Assembly (NCBI RefSeq): GCF_016858305.2
Contig: NZ_CP074436.1
Span: 2,190,001 to 2,254,000, forward strand
Length of the DNA stretch: 64,000 nt
DNA from: Polaribacter sp. Q13
GTDB taxonomy: Bacteria; Bacteroidota; Bacteroidia; Flavobacteriales; Flavobacteriaceae
Direction: 5' to 3'
The notes under the pieces were generated by a model. The model was not told the origin of the DNA and searched no databases. It worked only from the letters and a program-made list of their open reading frames with translations. Shown one piece after another: positions 35,701 to 42,200 of the stretch. Both the position numbers and the translations under genes were made by a program. Positions within the stretch are counted from its first letter, which is position 1, and each line of letters begins with the position of its first letter.

Positions 35701-38572
35701 TGAGTTTATTCCTGCTACTGATTTTACAGGAACTGTAGACGATATTACCTACACAATTTCTGATGGAAACGGTGGTACAGACACCGCAATTCTTAGCATA
35801 GATGTTATTGACAATTTAGGAAATAATACTTTTGCAAATGATGATGCCAACTCTGCTCCACAAGGAGAAGAAATCTCCGGTAATGTATTGAGTAACGATA
35901 ATGATCCTGAAGGAAATACGCAAACAGTTACAGCACAAACAAATGTTATTCCAAATATTGGTACAGTAACCATAGCAACCGATGGTTCTTATACTTTTGT
36001 TCCTGAATCTGATTTTGCTGGAACTGTTCCGGTAATATACAACGTATGTGATAATGCAACTCCACAAGCTTGTGACCAAGCTACTTTGTATTTGACTTCG
36101 ATTCCTAAAATAATTGCTGCAGATGCAATGATTACACAAGTATATCAAGTTGGTACAGAAAGATGGATTGAAATTACAAATATTGGGACAACAGATATTC
36201 TTGCAAATACTATTATAGTACAATTGTATAAAGATCAAACAACGGATCCTACAGAAGCGCCAAACGTTTCTTATACAATTACAACTTTATTAGAAGCTGG
36301 TGAATCTGTATTGTTTAAAAACTCTGCAAACGGAATTGTGAATTTAAGAAGTACGGCAACAGTTGTTGAAAAAGATGACTTAACAGATCTTGAAGGAGGA
36401 AATGATATAATTACACTTTCTACCGCTACAGGTACTACTTCATGGGCCAATAGATATGATGTTGTTAAAGACATCGCAAACAACACTTCAGTTGTAAGAA
36501 TTGATGACAGAGGTGATAATACATTTGGACCTATAAAAGACTATATAAGTTCTGATTGGGTAGTATTTATTGATGATGCAATTACTCCTTATCAACCGGT
36601 AGGTACTGAAACAGCTGACATAACAGCTATTGTAAGACATCCTCAAGATGCTTTAATCTCTGAAATAAAAAAGTCTAGTTTAGAGGCAAATACTTTGTTA
36701 GGTTTACATAGAGTTAATATTACAACTTCTAATTCTAGCAGTAACACTTGGACAAATGGATTCCCAGACAGATCTCGTCACGTAGTAATAGACCAAGATT
36801 TTGAACATACTGGTAATAGATTAAGTGCTAGAAAACTAGAAGTAGCTGCTACTTTCACGTTAACAGTAACAGATCAATTGTTAGTAGTTACTAATGATAT
36901 TATTTTAGATGGTAATATCCGTTTAGCTGGTACATCTCAATTAGTACAAACACACACAGGTACTAGTACAATTACAAGTACAACTGCAGGTGTTATGGGG
37001 AATCTTTTAGTAGATCAAAATTCTACAATACCAAGTTTATATAGATATGGGTACATGAGCTCCCCAGTTAATTCATCTGGCTCTACATACTCCATAGAAG
37101 ATGTTCTTAAAGATGGTACTATACCATTAGATGCTACCTCTGTAGTAGGAACTACCATAGCAAAAGATATTACTTTTGTTAGTGGATATGATGGTACTTA
37201 TGACGAAACTACAAATACCGTGGCTATTTCTTTAGCAGATTACTGGATATACACATACGCTCCAGGATCTACAGGAAGAGCTAATTGGGTACATAAGTGG
37301 AGAGCGGGAACAATAGATAGAGGTGATGGGTTTATTTTTAAAGGACCTGGAAAAGAACAAAATTATACTTTTATAGGTATTCCTAATGATGGTAACTTTA
37401 ATACAGCACTTCCTATTGGTGCTGGTGAAGATTATTTAGTTGGTAACCCTTTTCCTTCTGCTATGAATGCTAGAAAGTTTATGGAAGACAATGTTAGTTC
37501 TATTAATCAAACACTATATTTCTGGGAACATCACAAAAGTGCTATCGGTGAAGGAAACGGAATCGATGGACACATATTTGGTGGATACATTGGTGGATAT
37601 GCAACACTTAACTTAGCAACAGGAACAGCTGCAGATAGTTCTATCCCTAGTAATAAAGATAACGGAACTTCTGGTTTAGGTACTGCTAAATATAATGAAC
37701 CTAAACCATATATTGCTATGGCACAAGGTTTCTTTGTAGAAGGAAACGGAACTGGTGGAGTTATAAAATTTGATAATAGTCAAAGAGCTTATGTAACCGA
37801 AGAAGGTGGTATAAATGCAGAATCTGTATTCTTTAAAACAAATGCAAAAAGCAGTAAAACTGAAACTAAAAGCAATTTATTACCTATTATTAAATTAGGT
37901 TTCGAATATAAAAATGCTGAAGACTTATTCTTACACCATCAAATAGCAATTTCTTTTGATCAAGTAAATTCTTTTGATTTTGATAACGGATATGACTCTG
38001 AAGTATACGAAACTGGTAAAACAGACCTATACTGGAAATTCCCTTCAGATGATAACAATTATGTAATTGCAGGTGTACAAGAAATCTCTAATGAATTAGA
38101 AGTGCCTTTAGAACTTGCAATGGACTATACAGGTCAAGTAAATCTAATGGTAGATGAAATTCAGAATGTATCTAGAGACATTTACATTACAGATAAGCTT
38201 ACAGGAATTTCTTATAACATTACTAGTGATATAATTACTTTAGACCTAGAGAAAGGTACATATACAGATCGTTTTGTATTCGCTTTTAAAGAAACTTCTG
38301 TACTTGGTTTAGATGAAGATATCTTAGCTGCATATACTAATATCTATGCAGACAACGAAAACCATCAAATTGTAATTTCTAAAAACAATGAAGTAGCAAT
38401 TAATAAAGTTGAGTTGTATGACATACTTGGTAAAAAAGTGAGTCTTTGGAATATTAAAGAGCAAAAAACCACGTACCAATTAGACATCAACAAACAAATA
38501 CCAACAGGTGTCTACATTGTAAAAATGAATACCAATAAAGGTTCAATAAACAAGAAAGTAGTTATTGAATAA
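26732..38572 (+). CDS. Giant secreted surface protein 2: tandem Ig/cadherin-like array, type-3 repeats, T9SS sorting domain
   Basis: A 3946-residue exported protein. An unusually long signal segment at 1-40 has a basic KLFGGIIRFKFKTP stretch before the hydrophobic core and ends NTNAQ. A beta-rich region spans about 41-450. Thrombospondin type-3-like Asp-rich repeats lie near 457, 670, 748 and 912, separated by two jelly-roll-like modules. Ig/cadherin-like (tandem-95/VCBS type) domains begin near 990. Residues 1224-3029 are five tandem copies of a 361-residue unit, each holding three such domains. A last divergent Ig-like domain precedes the C-terminal platform (from about 3131) shared with the neighbouring giants, ending in a T9SS sorting domain ([15 protein letters not shown]). 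It is probably a calcium-stabilised, stalk-like adhesin. A paired terminator lies 45 bases downstream. Confidence 0.9.
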   Translation: MIKYLLKTKLFGGIIRFKFKTPLHLFIVFVLFSLINTNAQCDSPNFTLDSDQSSNYTFLAGVTKIEGAIRIYNSTATFNDGAVICISEGNSLTISNSSSSAGSISFIIEGGELIFNQNPQFDANVKVKISKTGTFTALNTISFNGGKNEIYNEGKLNVSQSLQFGSGSKNEIDNIGTLTVGGEINAQGTGLSHFRNQNIMVVGNNFQISSETTFVNCAEFTSDNSFNNKGLVVNTGTFNINNGSVEIGQNTSVFKNFGSFSVNGDINLTGEFYNEGFADIKSRIQGGGNVTGPPTSESKTGYIKIGGQSNISGTVGPNLDFSYTFTTGVPIQSTKIDPSVTYNCADNGSCNNPMDTTEVCANLDGTIPCALNDPGTLNGSCINGSDLQFTLNLTGNGKTGGSYTISDTTVSTGSYGTSTVFIITGGADSNDRTITITDVDDPDCNLTFTVTGTVSCDNDNDGVDDYLDLDDDNDGILDTTEYNCSPQNLVWSDHFNEGTSPSTGDDPTTATASPTLSFDGVDVTVSRTTNTTGNWKIENSYSTTYAYVWRQESISYGETINTFQFSRSVNDLSFTVYDVDAAISFIDEIYFEVISQGSSYIMTPSDYTFSGSITNSSDNTFTGAGTDENLQINFSVPVDKLVIHYKQVANSASGNQATAIGDLSFCVPADTDNDGIPDYLDTDSDNDGCSDADEAYYGTVNNADGDNNGTYGTGTPTVNSSNGKVTSASYSTPNTYYLNATANTCEDNDNDGIADFEDLDDDNDGILDTDELNCLSASTATDGITDSQGFASTTSINDGDVVADDGFAMNNTSHYFILDLGQVYESGTTIKFDIWGNNTSTRTVVTSEIPLGTYSTTNLINSQTNAVGVDTLADYSYTLESATQYVQVDMVARSGGRTEWVEATITLNCSSQDTDGDGISNHLDLDSDGDGCFDALEGAETITASQLTSTGAITGTVDSDGVPTAVSAGGQGQGAGTSTDKDIQSSECNTAVNTVNDINQTPINTSVDGALLTNDENVTSVTSVIINGTTTAVTTAGVTINNIPGVDENNVAVPNAGTITIKEDGTYTFTPTPGFTGTIDPITYTGEGADNETDTATLSIEVIPNIQPVGNNPPTAQNDVNTTELNTTVNGTVLNNDSDPDSNPLTVTSATGLTIGSASSVSGVDENGATVNAGTVQLNTDGTYTFIPATGFTGTVNDITYTVSDGNGGTDTAILNLNVIANFGNNTFTNDDANSAPQGTDMTGNLLANDNDPEGNDQDITSILVDTNGDGTATSVTPVAGTPINVYEDGVKVGTIDVNPETGAYTFKPESTFVGTLPVTYTACDDATTPACDQATLYLTSIPVDITAENDINQTPQDTPVDGALLTNDEGVDSVTTVKVGTTDYTVPAGTTGTPGSVVITNVPGVDENGNLVTNAGSITIKSDGTYSFEPTAGFTGTIDPITYTGKGDGTATDTAILSIEVILNVQPNSNPPTAQNDVNTTEVNTTITGSTVLANDSDTDNTNAELTVSSTQVTTGTATQVSGKDKDGNDVTDAGDLTLNADGTYTFVPSTDFTGTINDITYTITDPDGLKDTAILSIDVIANFGNNTFTNDDANSAPQGTDMTGNLLANDNDPEGNDQDITSILVDTNGDGTATSVTPVAGTPINVYEDGVKVGTIDVNPETGAYTFKPESTFVGTLPVTYTACDDATTPACDQATLYLTSIPVDITAENDINQTPQDTPVDGALLTNDEGVDSVTTVKVGTTDYTVPTATGGTPGSIVITNVPGVDENGNLVTNAGTITIKSDGTYSFEPTAGFTGTIDPITYTGKGDGTATDTAILSIEVIPNVQPNSNPPTAQNDVNTTEVNTTITNATVLSNDSDLDGDTLTVTAANGLTIDTATQVTGKDKNGVVVANAGTLQLNTNGTYEFIPATDFTGTVDDITYTISDGNGGTDTAILSIDVIDNLGNNTFANDDANSAPQGTDMTGNLLANDNDPEGNDQDITSILVDTNGDGIATSVTPVAGTPINVYEDGVKVGTIDVNPETGAYTFKPESTFVGTLPVTYTACDDATTPACDQATLYLTSIPVDITAENDINQTPQDTPVDGALLTNDEGVDSVTTVKVGTTDYTVPTATGGTPGSIVITNVPGVDENGNLVTNAGTITIKSDGTYSFEPTAGFTGTIDPITYTGKGDGTATDTAILSIEVIPNVQPNSNPPTAQNDVNTTEVNTTITNATVLSNDSDLDGDTLTVTAANGLTIDTATQVTGKDKNGVVVANAGTLQLNTNGTYEFIPATDFTGTVDDITYTISDGNGGTDTAILSIDVIDNLGNNTFANDDANSAPQGTDMTGNLLANDNDPEGNDQDITSILVDTNGDGIATSVTPVAGTPINVYEDGVKVGTIDVNPETGAYTFKPESTFVGTLPVTYTACDDATTPACDQATLYLTSIPVDITAENDINQTPQDTPVDGALLTNDEGVDSVTTVKVGTTDYTVPTATGGTPGSIVITNVPGVDENGNLVTNAGTITIKSDGTYSFEPTAGFTGTIDPITYTGKGDGTATDTAILSIEVIPNVQPNSNPPTAQNDVNTTEVNTTITNATVLSNDSDLDGDTLTVTAANGLTIDTATQVTGKDKNGVVVANAGTLQLNTNGTYEFIPATDFTGTVDDITYTISDGNGGTDTAILSIDVIDNLGNNTFANDDANSAPQGTDMTGNLLANDNDPEGNDQDITSILVDTNGDGIATSVTPVAGTPINVYEDGVKVGTIDVNPETGAYTFKPESTFVGTLPVTYTACDDATTPACDQATLYLTSIPVDITAENDINQTPQDTPVDGALLTNDEGVDSVTTVKVGTTDYTVPTATGGTPGSIVITNVPGVDENGNLVTNAGTITIKSDGTYSFEPTAGFTGTIDPITYTGKGDGTATDTAILSIEVIPNVQPNSNPPTAQNDVNTTEVNTTITNATVLSNDSDLDGDTLTVTAANGLTIDTATQVTGKDKNGVVVANAGTLQLNTNGTYEFIPATDFTGTVDDITYTISDGNGGTDTAILSIDVIDNLGNNTFANDDANSAPQGEEISGNVLSNDNDPEGNTQTVTAQTNVIPNIGTVTIATDGSYTFVPESDFAGTVPVIYNVCDNATPQACDQATLYLTSIPKIIAADAMITQVYQVGTERWIEITNIGTTDILANTIIVQLYKDQTTDPTEAPNVSYTITTLLEAGESVLFKNSANGIVNLRSTATVVEKDDLTDLEGGNDIITLSTATGTTSWANRYDVVKDIANNTSVVRIDDRGDNTFGPIKDYISSDWVVFIDDAITPYQPVGTETADITAIVRHPQDALISEIKKSSLEANTLLGLHRVNITTSNSSSNTWTNGFPDRSRHVVIDQDFEHTGNRLSARKLEVAATFTLTVTDQLLVVTNDIILDGNIRLAGTSQLVQTHTGTSTITSTTAGVMGNLLVDQNSTIPSLYRYGYMSSPVNSSGSTYSIEDVLKDGTIPLDATSVVGTTIAKDITFVSGYDGTYDETTNTVAISLADYWIYTYAPGSTGRANWVHKWRAGTIDRGDGFIFKGPGKEQNYTFIGIPNDGNFNTALPIGAGEDYLVGNPFPSAMNARKFMEDNVSSINQTLYFWEHHKSAIGEGNGIDGHIFGGYIGGYATLNLATGTAADSSIPSNKDNGTSGLGTAKYNEPKPYIAMAQGFFVEGNGTGGVIKFDNSQRAYVTEEGGINAESVFFKTNAKSSKTETKSNLLPIIKLGFEYKNAEDLFLHHQIAISFDQVNSFDFDNGYDSEVYETGKTDLYWKFPSDDNNYVIAGVQEISNELEVPLELAMDYTGQVNLMVDEIQNVSRDIYITDKLTGISYNITSDIITLDLEKGTYTDRFVFAFKETSVLGLDEDILAAYTNIYADNENHQIVISKNNEVAINKVELYDILGKKVSLWNIKEQKTTYQLDINKQIPTGVYIVKMNTNKGSINKKVVIE
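30401..35818 (+). repeat. Five-unit tandem repeat of about 1083 bp inside surface gene 2
   Basis: Units start at 30401, 31487, 32570, 33653 and 34736 (lengths 1086, 1083, 1083, 1083, 1083). A diverged partial sixth begins at 35819. Units 3, 4 and 5 look identical base for base by eye. Units 1 and 2 differ mainly in the third Ig-like domain. Each unit is a whole number of codons (361 or 362), so gain or loss of a unit keeps the reading frame. Confidence 0.92.
37472..38215 (+). repeat. Near-identical tract shared with surface gene 3 (copy A)
   Basis: About 740 bases here match 48271-49014 with only a handful of differences. The sequence just outside, both 5' and 3', is clearly more diverged. 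This is the pattern expected from recent gene conversion between the two paralogues. Confidence 0.85.
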
Positions 38573-38617
38573 TGCTTTAGAGAAGTACTTAAAATAGCAG
38601 AACAATTATTAAATTTA

Positions 38618-38649
38618 AACCAGCGAATTCATTTTCGCTGGTTTTTTTT
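38618..38649 (+). terminator. Terminator of surface gene 2
   Basis: The stem AACCAGCGAA / TTCGCTGGTT with loop TTCATT is followed by a T-run. The same hairpin with its 5' flank is repeated after surface gene 3. Confidence 0.9.
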
Positions 38650-38810
38650 GTGATCATAAATGCAACATAAATGGGTAAAATTTGTCATGCTAAAGTTATT
38701 TCTGAATCTAAAATTTAAAAAATAAATCGTAATTTTTTAAACTTAATCGTTTGCTGTACAAACTATATGATTAATAATTACTACTTTTGCAACTTAAAAA
38801 TTTCTTTTTA

Positions 38811-39035
38811 ATGACCAAGCTCATAATTGGAATGAAAATATTTGGGGGAATATTTCATTTTACAATACAGGTCCCCATCTATTTTGTTCAAAAAATAAAA
38901 AAAACTTTAAATCAAGTAGAAACTTCCTTGTTTTTAATACTTAAAAGTTTAAACAAGCCTATTCGTGCGCTCAAGCATGAAATAGCAATTGGACAAGAAT
39001 TAGCCACAAAAAAACAACTAATACTTATAAAATAA
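38811..39035 (+). CDS. Small open frame resembling the leader of surface gene 2 (relic or leader-type ORF)
   Basis: A 74-residue product starting MTKLIIGMKIFGGIFHF. The FGGI block and its DNA (ATATTTGGGGGAATA) match the first 20 codons of surface gene 2 and of the relic at 26012. After that point the sequence (basic, lysine-rich, no signal-peptide cleavage site) does not match either. An ATG at 38811 is a better start than the upstream TTG at 38787. A TACTTTTG box at 38782-38789 could drive it. I cannot tell whether it is expressed; a truncated duplication of a gene start is the simpler explanation. Confidence 0.35.
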   Translation: MTKLIIGMKIFGGIFHFTIQVPIYFVQKIKKTLNQVETSLFLILKSLNKPIRALKHEIAIGQELATKKQLILIK

Positions 39036-39063
39036 TAAATAACTTTAATCTTTAGAAATAAAA

Positions 39064-39091
39064 GTGACTTTTCTATTTTAAAAAGGTCTTA
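39064..39091 (+). promoter_or_regulatory. ECF-type promoter element upstream of surface gene 3 (GTGACTT-N15-GTCTTA)
   Basis: GTGACTT at 39064-39070, 15 bases, GTCTTA at 39086-39091. The following AACTTG continues to resemble the gene 2 upstream region. The leader to the ATG at 39223 would be about 125 bases, longer than for the other two genes. Confidence 0.6.
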
Positions 39092-39222
39092 AACTTGGTA
39101 CTCGTTCATAAAAACGATGCACAAGCTGCTAAAACTTTCTTAAATGATTAAATAAAGCAGTCTGCAATAAAATGCACTGTACATTAAAAACGTAAAAAAA
39201 ATATTTATCAAAGTAAAAAAAC

Positions 39223-42200
39223 ATGAGAAATAAATACTTATTTATAAAAGGATTAATTACCTGTAGTTTCCTTTTATTTTTTATTACAAATACTCAAGCA
39301 CAGACAAATGCAACGAGTATTAAAACAGGTGCAAGTTTTAAATGGACAGTTGATCAACCTACAAGAAAACATCCCGCTATTATAGAAAGTATTATTATAA
39401 ATGGTGAAGAATACGATTTATTCGTAGCTCCTTCTGGTTATCAATTAACGGAATTAGGTCCAGATGGTCATAGTAAAAATGCCATTAATCTAAATGGTGC
39501 CAAACAAATAAAGAATAGTGGTCCTACTCCTGCCTCTACAGTAAATGGTTACGGAAGTGCTGCTTGGAATACAGCAGCCTTAGCCGCTTTTCAAGATAAA
39601 AACTTAAACCATTATTTTACGGCCAAACCAAACGGAGCAGATATTTGTGATAATTTTACTCTGGAAGAAGATATAAATACAAAAACGCAAAGACAATCAT
39701 TATTATACAGTCCGGCAATTCCTTCTAACCAAGGAGCAATTGTAGCAATTACAGAACGAAACGCTAACAACTGTTATCATATTGAAGTTTTTGGTACAAC
39801 TAACACTAATAACACAGAGCACTCTTTAGGAGAAACTTTTGTAAAACCATATGGTTCTGCTAAATTTGGTCCAGGAGGAACAGGAGTTTCTGGAGCAGTA
39901 ACAAAACCAAGTGATGGTTCTGACTATTGGTTATCAGACCGTGTTGTAGATACAGGTGGAACTCTAGGTATCGCCTTATTTTATTTAAACGAAATAGCGC
40001 CTACGGGTTCTAAAATTACTAGAGTTCAATTAACTGCAGCATCAAGCGATCATGGTGATGGAAAGTTTTTTATTGTTCAATCTTACGCAACAAACTCACA
40101 GACAAAAATTATCTGGAACCAACCTTTTATAAATGGTAATGTTACAGATAATAATCAGGTACCAGTAGGTTCTACTTACAGCAATGTTGGTTCTGGCCCT
40201 AGTAATGGAGTTTTAGAGTTTAATGCAGACGGTACTTATACATATACACCAAATGATAATTTTACAGGAATTGATACTTTTGAATACCAAGTATGTTTAC
40301 CTGCGCCAAATACTTCTCTTTGTGATACAGCAACAGTAACAATTATTGTTAAACAAGGTGATTCTGATTATGATGGGGTTACAGATGACATAGATTTAGA
40401 TGATGATAATGATGGTATTCCAGACATTTTAGAAAGCGGAGGAAACAACCCTGATGGAGATGAAGATGGAGACGGAATTCCTAACTACAAAGACACTACA
40501 GACAATGGTAATACCGGAGATAGTAGTGCAACAAATTATACAGATGCTGATGGAAATGGTATTCCGGATGTATACGATACAGACGGAGACGGCATTGCTA
40601 ATCATTTAGATTTAGACGGAGACAACGATGGTATTGCAGATATTGTAGAAGCAGGTGGTGTAGATACTAATGGAGATGGTGTAATCGATAACCCAACTGA
40701 TGGAGATCCAACATCAATGGTAGATGCAGATAATGATGGTTTAGCAGATATCTATGATAACAATGTAACAGGTGGAACTAATGGAACACCTATTGCTAAT
40801 CCAGATTCAGATGGAGATGGTATTTCAGATGCACAAGACTTAGACTCAGACAACGATGGTATTCCAGATGTTGTAGAAGCTGGTGGTATAGATGCAAATG
40901 GAGATGGTAGAATAGATGGTAGAATAGATGATACAACAGACAATGATAACGACGGATTTGCAGATTCTGTAGATGGAGATGTAAATGGAACTACAGACGA
41001 TACAAAAGCACTAATTATTACAGGTGAAGATGGTAATAATGATGGTGTTCCAGACAGTTATCCGAATGGAGATACAGACGGAGACGGCTTATTAGACAGT
41101 AAAGACTTAGATGCAGACAACGATGGTATTCCAGATTTAATAGAAGCTGGCGGAGTAGATACTAATGGAGACGGACGTGTAGATGAAGATACAGATACAG
41201 ACAACGATGGTTTGGCAGACATTTATGATACAAATGCTTCAGACGGTCCAGGAACTAATGGTACAAACGGTAATGCACTTGTAAAAACAGATGCGACTGG
41301 TACTATGGTAGGTGGCAATAATAATACTATTGACACCGATGGTGATGGTATTCCGAATCATTTAGACTTAGACTCAGACAACGATGGTATTGTAGATATT
41401 ATTGAAGCCGGAGGAACCGATGCTAATAGAGACGGAAAAGTAGATAATATTGATGCTACAGGTAAATTAACAACAGACACAGATAATGATGGTTTTGATG
41501 ATGTTGTAGATGGTAATGTAAACGGAACAGACAACTCAAGTAATGCTTTAATTACAACAGGTACAGATACGAATACTGATGGAATAGCAGACACTTACAC
41601 AAAAGGTAATGCTGATACAGACAATCTACCTAACTTTTTAGACATCGATGCAGATAATGATGGTATTCCAGACAATATAGAAGCACAAACTACAGCAGAT
41701 TATATTGCTCCAAGTGGTGTTGGTACAGCTATGGCTGACGCAAATAATAATGGTATCGACGATAAATATGAAGTAGGTACCGTAGGTATTACTCCAACAA
41801 ATACAGACAATACAGATAGCCCAGATTATTTAGACTCAGATTCAGACAATGATGGTATTGCAGATATTGCCGAAAATGGAAATGAGAGTAACAGTTTGTC
41901 TGGTATAGATACCGATGGAGATGGTTTAGATGATAATTTTGAAGGTTCAAATAAGAATGATCCTTATGACGTAAATGATGAAATAGATACACCAAATGCA
42001 AGTAATTTAGGAGATGAAGATTCAGATTTAGATTCAGGTGGAGATGTAGATTATAGAGATTTTAAAGATAATGATGGTGATGGAGTATCAGACTTCTTTG
42101 ATTTAGATGATGATAATGACGGAATTTTAGATACAGATGAAGGCTGTGGTAACTTAATTATAAATGGTGATTTCGAACTTCAAGATTTTTCTAGTACATC

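Larger units (their letters stand above)
38573..39222. other. Interval between surface genes 2 and 3
   Basis: It contains the terminator at 38618-38649, a 75-codon open frame from 38811 that looks like a duplicated 5' end, the ECF-type element at 39064-39091, and a minimal ATG ATT AAA TAA frame at 39144 that aligns with the start codon region of surface gene 2. I see no other gene. Confidence 0.6.

Noticed and set aside
30401..35818. Evenly spaced repeats as a CRISPR array
   Set aside because: The unit is about 1 kb, entirely coding and without unique spacers.
30331..36486. Regularly spaced minus-strand open frames opposite surface gene 2
   Set aside because: They recur every 1083 bases because the coding repeat does; they are reverse-frame shadows of the Ig-like array.
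38787..38810. TTG start extending the small frame at 38811
   Set aside because: It overlaps the TACTTTTG promoter-like box; the ATG at 38811 aligns better with the start of surface gene 2.
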